A DNA stretch of 64,000 nt from Asterias rubens (GCF_902459465.1 NC_047076.1:10424146-10488145); one strand, 5' to 3'. Positions 23,120 to 34,989 are shown, numbered from the stretch's first letter. The notes: a model not told the origin generated them from the sequence alone. Made by a program: numbers and translations.

Positions 23120-26100
23120 ATGTTTCTGTTCTATCTGACATCTCTTGCAATCGTGACATCATTGGCGGCTGACACTTGTCCTGAGACGTGTTTGTGTCGT
23201 GGAGACACATTAACATGTTCTCCTGACACAAATGAAGGAGTTAAACTTGAAAGAATTCCCACTGATCTTCAAAAGTACAACTTGTTGCACATCAGAAATG
23301 TGTGAGTAATTAAACAAAATTGGCTTAGCTATATGGCACACTAACAATAAATTGTCAAAGACCAGTATTCTCACTTGGTGTTTCCCAACATTTTTTGAGT
23401 GAGAAATTACCTCTTTCTCAAAAACTACTCAGAGAGAGCCGTTTCTCGCAATGTTAATACTATCAACAGCTTTCCGTTACTTTACCAAGTAAGTTTTTTT
23501 TCCCAACAAAAAACTACCAACATTGTGAAATATAAATAGATTAGATCTGCATTTCCTTCCTCCATGATTAGATAGAGCTAGACTTAGCAATTTGTGTAAG
23601 TTTGTATGATTGATTAAGTAAATAAACTGGAAATAATATTAATCTATTTACAGGAAGTTGGAACACAATGACATCCAGCAAGTCGAACCTGGTGATTTCT
23701 CAGGTCTATCTCAAGCCCAACACCTGTAAGTAAAGTAAATTGCAAATACTGTATTCGGGTCACATCAGGGAATGGAAAAAAATGCCTCTTCATTAACCTA
23801 CTGCAGGTAAAATCGAATGTGTATGAATAACTACTCTGACATACACTGTAGTACACATCTAAGTTGTCACAAAAGTGATTTTTGTGTGGACTGAGTTTCC
23901 AAATATTTAATTGTACAGTTAACATGTTTACCGTTTGTAAGATTGTGAAACATGAGCCTAAACACTCTGTTTCCCTTTTTCTCTCTCTCAGATATTTAGA
24001 GCATAACCGAGTGAGGGCGCTAATACGAGATGGTTTCAACGGACTGGACGGTGCAATTACAATGTGAGTTTAAAAGACTTGGTTGGTCCATGGAGGAAAA
24101 GTATAACGGGTACGGGGGCCAAGAGCTGGAAGACGATTGCTTTTATAGCCACGTAAGGCAAGAAAACTAACAAAAGGACATCATAAGAAGAAGAAAAAAC
24201 TTTAGTGCACTGAAATTGCAGTTGTTGTCTGCATCAGAGCATTGCCTCACAACAATCGGCTACCACAAGACGCCAAGAATACTCTTCAAGAGGGCGCTAT
24301 TTAGCAAATACAGTAGTAACTGTCAGGCATCGGGATAAAATAGCTGCCAGATAGAAGAAAAAACACGACCACAGACTTTGGAACCAAGTCAGACCATCAG
24401 ACTATCTTTTTTTTTTAGTAAACCCATTGCTAACATTAAGTGCATTTTTTTTGTTTTATTCCGCAGCAAACTGTCACATAATCTCATTCGATATATTGAT
24501 CGTTTTGCTTTTGATGGATTATACAACATTCGCAAAATGTAAGTATCAAAATATTGAGCAAAACAAATTCACTTCCAGATCACATTAATTACAAAACAAA
24601 CTAAAAACATTCAATTCATATCACGATGCGTCCGAGGAATGTAAATCGCATTTTCTAAATAAATATCGTTTACAACTTTTACTGACGTAATGACATTAAA
24701 ATAGTTCAAAAAGCGGCATTACAAAACATCGATGGCACTGCTAATAACTTTTCAAACTTACCCAGTCATTTGGTTTCCTGAAAGGGTACTGTTTGTCCGA
24801 GTAAAATAAAGTGATATTTTTATTACCACCTTAATTTTCTAAATTTGTATTGGTTCTTTTCATTCACACAGCGATTTATCTCACAATGAGATAGCGTTTA
24901 TAGAAGATGCACCTTTTCAGACAGCACATGGTCTAAGGAGCATACTCTTGCTGTAAGTACCAACCTATGATTCAATACGTTCATTCATCCTAGATTGGAC
25001 ACTCGCTATACAAAACGTTTGCTATGAAATTAATATTGGTTGGAAAGACGGTTTAATAATCCACGCAAAATATGCCTCCAAATATGGTTTTCATTTATTT
25101 TGTGAACCAACATGGCCGCCATACAAAATTACAATAGCATTTTGTTCAATAATTGACTCAAAGGTACTAGGAATTGTCACACCGAATTTTCTTCGTTTTC
25201 GTTAAACTCGTTTTAAGTCAACTGGCGCTTTATACAAAACAACAAAATCAAACTACTATGTTACACATTTTATGAAACCCAACTTTTCTTTGCCTTGCCA
25301 AAATAAATAACAAAATCCATTTCCTTGAATGTGTTATTTATTCTTTCCTGACAGAGATCTTTCTTTTAATCAAATAAAAAAAGTTGACGATGTGATGTTT
25401 CTTGGACTGGAATCGTTGCAAGAATTGTAAGTAATTATGACTTTAAAAGTTAAGCATTCAATTGCTAATGGGGGTTATATATCAAGCAACTTAAAGATAT
25501 ACGTGAAACGAAAACTACAACACGTGTTCTTTGCTCAAAACTGTCTAATTAATTGTTTCAATCAGTAAGGAGTTCACATGATAATAATTGTGTGGAAAAA
25601 ACCGAACATTTATTTGTTAATAAAAATACCCTTCTCCTGAAAGATCCGCGACAACTCCTAATACGTCATCATGTTTTATTTATTTATTGTAACGCGCAGC
25701 AGAGTAAATTCATGTATAGATGTTGGGCAACATTAAAATTGCTTAGTGGTAACTGTAGAGACCTTTGAGATTGGATACAGATGGAATACAAGTGGTATTA
25801 GGCCCGTGTTGTTAAAATTATTTCGTACAACTTTCTCCCTTCGTAGATATTTGAACCACAACCTGATCAGTAAGGTCGGTATTGCTGCCTTTATGCCGCT
25901 TCGGAGTCTAAGAATGTTGTAAGTATAAATAATGTTTGCCATCTTGGTTATAATGAAACTGTCTGAGGTTGGACTAGTCTGGGTCCCTGTTTTTATCTGC
26001 AAGGAAAAAGATAGGTACCTGCTACTCAGATCCAGTGATTCCATCCATTGGATACAAGATATTCATTGGATGCGGTGACATGAGCTTTCAAACATTATAG

Positions 26101-26277
26101 AGCATCCTGCATGAAATAACATGAATATACATTGTTTATGCAGATACTTGGCTGGTAACCCGATAAAGTGCAGCTGTAGTTGGTTTGAAGTGTGGGACGT
26201 TTTGCAATCACGTGACATCGAAATTATGGATACCAGCGACGCCGTAAACTGTAACTTCAAAGATGCAACAAATTGCA
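23120..26277 (+). CDS. LRRC37: LRRC37-like ectodomain exons: signal peptide, N-cap, six LRRs, C-cap
   Basis: Exon 1 encodes MFLFYLTSLAIVTSLAA as signal peptide, then DTCPETCLCRGDTLTC as N-cap. Six exons each encode one LRR and break at the same phase (two bases of the Leu/Ile codon). Five are 72 nt (24 residues) and the fourth, 24872-24952, is 81 nt, giving the 27-residue unit IDLSHNEIAFIEDAPFQTAH + GLRSILL. The last exon (26144-26277) gives AGNPIKCSCSWFEVWDVLQS and a C-cap with four cysteines. All introns are GT-AG. One-repeat-per-exon architecture is shared with glycoprotein-hormone and relaxin receptors, but the caps and absence of a seven-helix domain argue against those. Confidence 0.85.
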
Positions 26278-29200
26278 GTAAGTCAGCATGGAGTTTATTT
26301 GGTCATACTTATTTTGGTTTCTGTCTTAATAAATCTGGAGTTATTAAACTTTAAATGTTTCTTATGTATTGTTTATGAAGTATGGAAAACATGCGAGTTT
26401 TATAATTTCAAATGGAAAGGAGATCAAAGTTTGCACTTAACCGACAACATTGTGTGTCATTTTGAAGTAGGATCTTTATCACTGAGCCGGAACGTCTCAC
26501 AAGAAAGTCCAGAAATCGGAACCGGCACATTCGAACCGGATCAGGAACAAGTAGTCACCACCAAACTGACCATAGATGACCTCCGACCTCCAGATACGGA
26601 CGAGTCCGGTTACATTATATCCGGAGCAGACTCCTACCCAATACGGAGTCCGGAGGGCGAGAGGGTACTGAGTGAATACGACGTTCTGATGCGGCAGCGT
26701 ATTGAGGCGATACACGACGAGGGAAAGAAGAAACTCTACTCTCTCGTCTTCCACGAACGAATGAGAAACTTTATTACTGCATTACAAGGAGGAAAAGGCT
26801 CAGTGTCAACCGTAAAGTAGGTTTTTTCAATATGAAACGCCATTTGCGTGTAAGATTTGAATATCAACAAGTTACCACTTAAATTTGATTTCCTCATACC
26901 GTCCTTGCTCTAAGCTCAGACTACCGAGACAACAAAACTCCCCTTTCGCGATTTGTATACATAATATTATTATTAGCAAAACGAAAAAAAAAAAAAACCT
27001 TAAAATAGCTTTATTAATTACATATAATTATTTCCATTACATTGGCACTGCTAACCAATAAACTGAATACTAACGGTAATTTCTTAAACTTAATGTTTGA
27101 TTCTGACGCAGGGCCACCACTACACCCGGAAACGAATTAGACACAGACTATGGAGAAGCTGTATTCGATGGGTACGAAAAAGACACGAGAAATACTGTTT
27201 TTGATGGATACGAGAAGAACACGGGAAAAGCTGTATTCGATGGTTATGAAACAGACACCAGAATTGTGACACCAACAACGAATACGTTTAAAATAGGCGA
27301 ACCATTCAAAATAATGATACCTCAGCTCGAACGTGTCCTAGAGCAACTTTTCCCGCCTAGTCTGTCCAATTTCTCCGAAGTTGCTCGAGTGGACCTCGGT
27401 GAACCGAAGTCACCCGAGCGATCCCGACTCATCAATCGGCTTGTTACGGGCGATATACATGTAGATGCTCTTCTTCGGAGAGAAAGCGAGCTCGCGATGA
27501 AGATGCTAGTAAACGTCAGTGAGTTGATAAATGCAACGACCCCCGAGTCTACAACAATGGCGACAACCAACCTCACGTTGATGACGAAAAGACCGTTGAC
27601 AGACGCCCTCAAACAGCCGCAGATACTTATTCCTGCTGTGATTGGTCTCCTCGTGTTTGTCTGCTTTGCGTCTCTAGCAATCTCCATGGTATGTTGAGTT
27701 ACACTCAATCATTCTTCTCACATTATAGTCATAAATGTATTACCTTTCCATTATACAAACAACCCTCCAGTCAGAGAACCGTCGGCCGTGAGACACGGCC
27801 GGAACCTGCCATGGTTTGCTGGAATCTCGGAACGCTCGGACTCATCAGCCTCACTTTAAGGAATCCTGGAAAAGATCTCACAGTGAAAAAATAACACCAC
27901 CCCAACGTTTTACTGAGATTAAAGTTCCATAAAACTAACCCGACGAAATTACTTTGATATTTTTGAACAGTCTTCATTCTTCTGAAAAATTATAACTCGT
28001 TTTATTCCCGACTTTAATACTGTAGTTTTCAGGTCTCTGTCGTGCTCCAAATGAAAAATCCGGCGGTTTCGACCCATCGAAATGTTGCTCATGCAAGTAT
28101 GTAGTAAGCACATAATAATTTCATCATTAAATTGACAGACTAAACTTTCAATTACACAAACAAAATTGAAGTCTGATGCGATCAAGCAAAGTGAGTCATT
28201 AGTCAACCCCAATCATTTTTTTTTTTATACAATGAATACATCTCTTGAAACTTCGATGACTAATGAGCCCAAATTTTAATAAACTTGATGCATAATGTTT
28301 GGATACACCAAGTGAGAATATACCAAAGGCGCCCACCCGTGCCTTAAAAAAAAGAAAGAAGATTAGTATACAACCAGCCTTTTGAACAAAAACAAAAATA
28401 ATATTTCTTTTTGCTTGCTTGTTTCGCTTAAGAGTTAAGCTAATCGAAAATAGTGTGGATGAAACGTTATACACTCATCACAAGTTTAATAACTATCTTA
28501 AATTTCACTTTCGTATTTCGTTTTGTGACATTTTGTTATAGGTGGGTTGCCACTATCAACGAGAAACTGATGGTAAGGAAACTACACATGGAACGACAAA
28601 GCAAAAAGACTACGGCAGCCAAGAGCGAGTTCCTTAAGTTGCACTGTCAAGCTAGAAAAGTAAATGATGTAAGATAATTTTGGGGGTTGAACGAAGACAA
28701 ATTAATGACAGCGGGATTTGAAACTATGTTTAAACTATTCTTAAACAAATTAATGATAATTTTACTAACATTTTGTTGTTTTACTTTCACAGTCTATAAT
28801 CAGATTGTCCCCAAGCACCTCACCATCGGCGGACCCATCTCTCCATCAGCAGCCAGGAACAGGAGTCCGTGGTGTTGTCTCGATCACACCCCTTGTTCTC
28901 ACTGACGACTTCCCGAAAAGATCGAAAACGTCACCCGGCAACGAACTCGACTCTGAAACATATAGTTCATCCTCATCACCAGACATGAACAAAGACATTA
29001 AGAACTGTCTCTCGCCTGATGGAAAAGAGACAACTGGAGCTTTCACATGTCGAAACCATTCACCAGGGGATGAAATCACTCTCTTTGAGGTTCCACTGAG
29101 CAGAAGTACCAGTAATCCCTTGAAAAAGAGATTGGAAGAGCCCGGGTTATCTGTGCGGCACGCACGTGACTCAACAAGTCCTCCTTGTATCACTTCCGCT

Positions 29201-29410
29201 GTAGACGCAATTTGCCATAACAAAGAACCGATATCCACCCCTATGAGACATGCGGCGAGTATGGAGAAATCATCTTCGGAACTTCGCTGGTATGCAAGAG
29301 AATGCCTCTCTAGCCAACGAATGATGGTGCAGGGCAGAACACCGTCTATGACGTCATCTGATGACGTCATAGGTGATGCAGATATCAAGAAAGGAGAGAA
29401 TGGAAACTGA
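23120..29410 (+). CDS. LRRC37: LRRC37-like single-pass leucine-rich-repeat membrane protein
   Basis: Thirteen coding exons chain without phase conflict to 781 aa: 23120-23301, 23654-23725, 23992-24063, 24467-24538, 24872-24952, 25355-25426, 25847-25918, 26144-26277, 26471-26816, 27112-27688, 27771-27787, 28542-28572, 28793-29410. The order is signal peptide, LRR N-cap, six LRRs, cysteine C-cap, low-complexity stalk, one membrane helix (about residues 539-559) and a Ser/Thr-rich cytoplasmic tail. From memory of human LRRC37, the N-cap (CxCxGxTLxC then a [RK]LxRxP), the position of a 27-residue LRR, the post-cap TKLTIDDLRPPD stretch and the pre-membrane helix all correspond. LRRC37 function is not established. 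Exons up to 27688 are firm; the tail exons rest on phase agreement. Alternative names within the LRR superfamily are possible but less fitting. Confidence 0.75.
23352..23505. repeat. Main MITE family fragment in LRRC37-like intron 1
   Basis: Contains CACTTGGTGTTTCCCAACAT and AAAAACTACTCAGAGAGAGC blocks; both termini are lost. Confidence 0.65.
26471..27688 (+). CDS. LRRC37: LRRC37-like stalk and transmembrane exons
   Basis: Exon 26471-26816 (115 residues) is acidic and contains VVTTKLTIDDLRPPDTDESG; its acceptor (TTTTGAAGTAG) has a weak pyrimidine tract, but the phase fits. Exon 27112-27688 begins with three imperfect repeats of about 12 residues around [AT]VFDGYE[KT], then PFKIMIPQLERVLEQLFP, an NVSELINATT glycosylation-prone stretch, and the membrane helix ILIPAVIGLLVFVCFASLAI. 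The donor is ATG/GTATGT. Ignoring the splice would end the protein at SMVC. Confidence 0.75.
27771..29410 (+). CDS. LRRC37: LRRC37-like cytoplasmic tail exons (17-nt and 31-nt microexons, then 618-nt last exon)
   Basis: The last exon (28793-29410) is open for 206 codons in phase 0, too long to expect by chance, Ser/Thr/Pro-rich and ending EN-GN. It can be joined to the phase-0 end of the transmembrane exon only through microexons 27771-27787 (TCAGAG...CGGCC, donor GTGAGA) and 28542-28572 (donor GTAAGG). The join encodes SENRRP, WVATINEKLM, then SIIRLSPSTSPSADPS. The second microexon could instead run to 28668 (donor GTAAGA), adding a basic stretch with RKLHMERQSKK in the same frame. A palindrome with two TGACGTCA sites lies in the last exon (29346-29372). 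Moderate confidence in the exact joins. Confidence 0.5.
28245..28347. repeat. Main MITE family fragment in LRRC37-like intron
   Basis: Contains TGAGCCCAAATTTTAATAAA and ATACACCAAGTGAGAATA, the inner right part of the family. Confidence 0.55.
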
Positions 29411-30391
29411 AAAAAAACATACGTTTTTATTTTATTTACAGCAAAGTACAGATCCCAGAGAGGGCCATTAGTACGATTTGCCAGCAGCATATTGATGTAC
29501 CATCCCAGCGTTATGAAAATCGGCAGTTATAGCTGGTGAGAAGTTAGGCTATTAGCATAAGAGGAAGCTGTGGAAAAGTTTAATGCCGGTTTCCGTGGAG
29601 ATCTCAAATGTCTACCTCAACAAGTTAGTTGAAGGAGATCTAGGATCTTTATTGTGTACTTTTTGTTGTAACGCAACGATTGCCTAAACACACAAGGAGA
29701 GATTGTTTGTAATAATAATTGTAGTGATAGGTGTTGTAAACGCATCTGCTTTGTACATGTCACTTATATATAAATTAGCGACCGGGCCCAATTTCATACT
29801 GCCTGTGACACGAAAGTATTGCCAGAAGAAAACAGTTTACATTGCTGTGACTGCAAAATGTTGCCGCACTAAATTTTTGCTTCCCAAGCATTCGTTACTT
29901 TATGAAGGTCCAGCGTACAGTAGCTTATAGAGTCAAACTTGTTTATGCCATTTTTAATATGTTTACTTTTTCGATGTTAATACTTTCAGGCCGTATATTT
30001 TACGAGTAAATTCCCGAATAAATAACAATAAATGATCCTAACTTGCCTACATGAGTTAAATATTCCCTTAAAAAAAACCGCATGTCTCGCGCAGTGCAGT
30101 GATGGAGTTGTATGCCCACACTTTTTAGGGCAAAATGTGTCGGCTGAGGGCGCTGTGTGCAAACGTCTGGTACCCATTTCATTGATCAAAATTAGAACGT
30201 AATGAATCGTGAACCTTACTAATCACATGTGTCGCGCAGTTTGCATTGTTGTTTCGCAGCCTCATTATCAAGTGTAATCAGAAACAGTAGCCACGCCTAT
30301 CTCCGCCGGCCAACAAGAACTTTTTATTGAAGGTGCTTCGCCTACCCTTCTGTATTGTATTTGTACTCAACATCAAAGTTCTATCTTCAAC
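29411..30391. other. LRRC37-like 3' region and ACBP promoter region
   Basis: Plus-strand AATAAA/AATAAC/AATAAA motifs cluster at 30017-30034 and could end the LRRC37-like transcript. From about 30230 to 30391 the sequence is more CpG-rich and leads into the ACBP start. I see no clear sterol-response element or TATA box. Confidence 0.4.
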
Positions 30392-33300
30392 ATGGCTGGA
30401 TCCGTAAGTATTTCGTCTGTCCATGTTTATTTATTTTTTTTAATTATTATATATAAAGACAAAGTCGTGTGCAGTAGATTCGGCTACCAGCGCCAGCACA
30501 GGTGTCAGGACAGTCACAGATGCTTCAAGTCTTTAGGGTGCGTTCGTCTAGTCAGCTTCACTGGGTCGACCCCGGTGTGTGGCGTTTTTTTTTCTCCCAG
30601 GACAAGTGTGTGCAGATAATTACCCACGTTCGTCCTGGTGTAAACAACCCGCCACGCACCGGGGTCGGCCCAGGGGAGCTAAACGAACGCACCCTTAGTT
30701 AGACCATAATATTAAAATAGACTAACTTGAGTTGAACAGAGTGCATTGGGTTCCTACCTCCAAACCATCGCCCATGCCATGGATGGACACAATTATGTTA
30801 AATTTAATGGATAACTTTCCGTATGGCGCCACCACTTTATCACTCATTTTTACAAAAAGGGATATCTCATTGAGGTAAATTAGATACTATATTATTTCAT
30901 ATCGAATGAAAAAGTAGTGGCGCCATACGGAAACTTTTCCAATTTAATGGCCAGGCCAGAGAGAGTCCAATGGTCCAATGCACTATAATTATGACTTATG
31001 TACATGTATTGTGTACTAATCATTGGCATTGCTTGCCATTGTACACTTTCGGTATCAGAAAATATAAATAAAAGTTCACAGATTTACAATTAACTTACAG
31101 GGTTTACAGAAGGTAGTGATGAAAGACTTCTCTTGAACAATAAAATATTATTCCATGAAATGCTTTACTTTTTGAGAAAACATTAAAACAATATCAATTC
31201 TCAATATCGAGAATTACTGGTTATTTTTAAACACATGTCATGACACGGCGAAACATGCGGAAACAAGGGTGGGTTTTCCCGTTATTTTCTCCCGACTCCG
31301 ATGACCGATTGAGCCTAAATTTTCACAGGTTTGTTATTTTATGTGATACACCAATTGTGGACCTTTGGACAATACTGTTTACCGAAAGTGTCCAATGGCT
31401 TTAATTGGCTTGGCCACGGCATACTTTTGTTAATGAATGGGGAACATTCCCATTGCACTTTTTCTTGTTTTCGAAATCAATTTAAAAAAGGGAATCTGAG
31501 TCTGACCTTCAGGAAAACATCAGGAAAACTTTGTAGGAGGGCAATTCTATTTATAAACTATGACTTTTGTTAAAATGTAAGTGCAGAAAAAAATTGCGTC
31601 CCTTTTGCAAACCTATTTTTGTATATTGTGCCCACTGCTGTTGGATTATTATTCTGCAAAGATCTTCATCATGAAACAGTGACGGATCGAAAGCCAATGA
31701 ATTTTAAACAAAATGAAAACAAATAAAATAAATAAATCACTCGTTGTTTGTCGAGAGAACTGGTAATTATTTAACATGATCTCAACTGATCTTAACAAAT
31801 TGCTAATTGAAGGAGCTGTACCATACACACGTTAGATCTCGTATATACATAATTACAATAAAAAATTGCTTTTCAGCGTTACTGTATGACGAGATTGAGC
31901 ATCAATACAAACTGGGCTTGAAGACAAGGTTTTGCCTGCCACCTCAAGCAAGGACAATGACACGATCAGTGCACTATAGTTGAGCTGGTACCAGCATACC
32001 TCTAAAAACTATAAGGCTCACGGGGGAGCCTTAAATATATTATAGTTTCTAGAAGTAGTACCAGCACAGCAGACTATTTTTAGCAGAGGAGGCTCTGCAG
32101 CGGGGAAGTGCAGCACAAGGGCCCTATTTCATAGTGCTGCTTTTAAATCCATTGGACACTTTCGGTAAAAAGTATTGTCAAAAGCCCACACTTCGTGTAT
32201 ATCACAACTTAATATAAAATAACAAACCTGTGAAAATTTAGGCTCAATCGGTCATCGGAGTCGGAAGAAAATAACAGGAAAACCCACCGTCGTTTCCGCA
32301 CGTTTCGCCGTGTCATGACATTGCGTTTATTACCCTGTAATAGCCCTGTAAGTTATTTGTAAATGTGTGAACTTTTAATTTTCTTTCTGTTCCGAAAGTG
32401 TATAATGGCTTTAACGGCTTTAACGGTTGAAGCAAATTTTGATGCTTACCCTTTTGTAGCAGAAACATTTGCTACAACTTACATACAAGGTAGTGTTTCA
32501 CAGGTTAGCACCCTTAGCAGGTTCTCCAAATGATGCACGTGCACAAATGGAAAGCCTGGAATTACATGCAGGGTCTGGAGACCATGGTCTCCATTGCCCC
32601 TGGTATTGGCCTTGGTGTCCACTCAAAAACTTCCCATTGTCTTTAAGATTTTCAAATGCAAGTGCCCTTTGCAAAATGAAAATGGCTTTGACCTTTAAAC
32701 ATGTTCAAAGATGAAATTCTAGGCCTGACATGGAACAGTCGTACTGTAGAGTAAGGATAGAGATTACCCATGTACATTGATATTCTGAAGTGAATGCTTG
32801 TGTATTGTGTATTTTAGCTTGAGAGGTGGCCAATGTTTGAATTTATGATTGATCTACAAACTCAAACAAGAGCTGTGTGATAAAAAGCTTACCCGGGTTC
32901 TATTTTGAGATAGGCTGGACATCATAAGACTCAGTAGGTTCAGTTTTACACTGAAAGCAAACAGTGTACTTCTATTAGTGTCCACCATATCTCAAAAAGG
33001 TTAAATTGGAACTTGGTAGAGTTAGGTCCACAATGCTAAGATTCATCTCCACATTAGTGTGGTCACATTCTTAGCTTCTAGAGTACACATTACTATCAAT
33101 TCAGAATCAAAATAAGCTCAGAGATTAAACTTATTATGCATGTAGGTTGATGTACTGAAACTTTGCCTATAACCATGTGATTATAAAACAAGTACAGACC
33201 AGAATCTTAATTGTGTTCTGCCTTGGAACTATTATTATCTCAAGATTGATACGAACACTGTATGCTTTCTTGATTTATAGAATGACAACAATAATTGGGT

Positions 33301-34989
33301 TGAATACCTAAAATGTTGTTTTCTTCGATATAAATTCTCTTTTTAGACTTTTTTTAGGGACTTCTGAATATCTCATTAAAATTTTGTTGAAAATAGTTAG
33401 GCAGTCATCAAAGGGAAAAAGATGGTCGGGTCCATATTGTGTTGAATGAAACCTGTGGTTTTGTATAAATTTCCTGTGATCAATGCACAAAGTCTGTGCA
33501 CCCTGTTCACAATTAACTACACATACCCACAACACTCTACTGTGTGCCATGGTCATGCCTACAATGGCGTGGTTAACTTTTAAAAGAGGTCGTTTCTTAG
33601 TTGGAAGATTTTCTTTTGATTTCAATATTTTTGTTTGTGTTTACAGGACAAGTTTGTTGTAGCTGCAGAAGAGATCAAGCGTCTTAGTAAACTGCCTGAC
33701 AATCAAGAGTTGCTTGATACGTACAAGTATTATAAGCAAGTCACTGTAGGAGACTGCAATACTGGTAAATATACAATAGTAGAGTTCAAGGTTTTCAGTT
33801 TTAGGAAAGGGAGCCCTCTTGTGGCGTAACATTGAGTTTGCTCTTTCTGTCAAGTCCTCGCTCACTGAAACCCAAGTTTTAAGGTAAGGTCACAAAAGTG
33901 TAGAACAATGCATAAGAATCTGGTACTGAGAAGTCTCCCAAATTCCGACCAATCTACTCTGCGGTACAAGAATGTTGTTTTAAGCAAGACAAGTTCTCAA
34001 AAGAACAGATCTACAAGTTAAATAGATACAAACACTGTTTTACTGCAAACTAAATATATATTGACTCTTAGAATGTTTTGAATTTAATTTAAGTATCCGA
34101 TTTATTTGACTGTGATCACAGATAGACCTGGTATGTTGGACCTGAAGGGTAAAGCTAAATGGGACGCATGGAACGGTATTAAAGGTAAGTTATGCACTTA
34201 ATTCCTAAACACCCCTGACTTTAAGTCAAAAGCTTCTCATCGTAGCTTTTAAGTTTCAAATGAATTGTTTGGGATTTATTGATGGAAGTTATTTTCCCAA
34301 TATACATCACATCATCTTCTTAATAATCTTGATTAGGCCATTTTGGGAGTCAATGTAAGCCCTGAGGGCATTTTACTTTCTACACATACTACAGTGGCAT
34401 CCTGGATATGAGGGCTTGTTTCTTTGGCAGAAAGGTTTCAGAGCTCCATAAATCAAGTCTTGCCTTAAAGAAGAAGCTACAAATCTTTAATTGCACAACG
34501 AATCCTAGCACACAGGACCTACAGTTTAATGTTTCATTCGAAGGACAAAGTTATCATCTTGCTCAAGGACACAAGTGTCATGACCGGCACTCGAACCCAC
34601 ACTTTGCTGATCAGAAGCGCCAAAGCTTGAGTTTGGTGCTCAAAATACTATCAGCTATTAGTCAGAAAACAGTAGTTAAGGTTAAATACTTGTACACTCA
34701 AAAGTATTTTACGAGAAAGTGCTTTTCAAGACATCTTGGGGAATAAACATTTACAGTCGTGATTTTCTAAAGATGAGACCATTTCAGCTGATATTCCTTC
34801 AGGTGATTGAACTTGCACTTCATGTGAAGTGAGTTTTGTCTGACTGTTCATCTTGAAATTTGACACAATTCCTACTTCTTGATGTTCTATTTTTTATTTA
34901 TTTTTTCAGGAATGACCAAGGAGGAAGCTGACCGTCTATATGTGGAATACGTGGAGAAATTGAAGACAAAATATGGCCTTTCAGCCTAA
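30392..34989 (+). CDS. DBI: Acyl-CoA-binding protein (ACBP/DBI)
   Basis: Four exons: 30392-30403, 33647-33764, 34122-34184 and 34910-34989, all GT-AG with matching phases, give 90 residues starting [20 protein letters not shown]. ACBPs are small cytosolic four-helix proteins that bind medium- and long-chain acyl-CoA and buffer them for lipid synthesis and oxidation. The family signature is intact: [11 protein letters not shown], then [20 protein letters not shown] and a [13 protein letters not shown] helix, including the conserved Tyr/Lys acyl-CoA contacts. Length and exon boundaries are those of the single-domain form. The first exon has only four codons before a 3.2 kb intron; the start sits in a good context (CAACATGG). 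Candidate poly(A) signals are ATTAAA at 35224 and AATAAA at 37072. Confidence 0.96.
30535..30695. mobile_element. Small TIR element in ACBP intron 1
   Basis: Ends AGGGTGCGTTCGTCTAG and AGCTAAACGAACGCACCCT are inverted; the inner arms GGTCGACCCCGGTG and CACCGGGGTCGGCC are also inverted. No coding capacity. It lies 130 bp after the first exon. Confidence 0.75.
30801..30950. mobile_element. Foldback MITE with 10-bp flanking direct repeat
   Basis: Arms ACTTTCCGTATGGCGCCACC and GGTGGCGCCATACGGAAA-type inverse (30811-30842 and 30911-30940) are flanked on both sides by AATTTAATGG (30801-30810 and 30941-30950), consistent with a target-site duplication. Confidence 0.75.
31245..31405. repeat. MITE relative with TTTCGGTAAA ends
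   Basis: Related to the main family by TGACCGATTGAGCCTAAATT and TTCACAGGTTTGTTATTTTA, but its terminus reads TTACCGAAAGTGTCCAATGG. Its inverse-orientation partner is at 32148-32420. Confidence 0.65.
32148..32420. repeat. MITE relative with TTTCGGTAAA ends
   Basis: Left end CCATTGGACACTTTCGGTAA and right end TTCCGAAAGTGTATAATGGC are inverted; the core is shared with 31245-31405. Confidence 0.7.
34480..34640 (-). repeat. tRNA-SINE-like fragment
   Basis: In minus sense it reads GATCAGCAAAGTGTGGGTTC then GAGTGCCGGTCATGACACTT and GTGTCCTTGAGCA: a tRNA-type B box followed by the same block seen in the SINE at 60385-60750. Confidence 0.5.

Noticed and set aside
27771-27859. Short tail frame with NLPWFAG as the main end of the LRRC37-like protein
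   Set aside because: Needs a weak donor (TAT/GTTGAG at 27693); the microexon chain uses better sites and reaches a long open exon. Kept only as an alternative in the findings.
30230-30391. Sterol-response element in the ACBP promoter region
   Set aside because: GCCACGCCTAT is only a loose match to known SREs; no convincing site.
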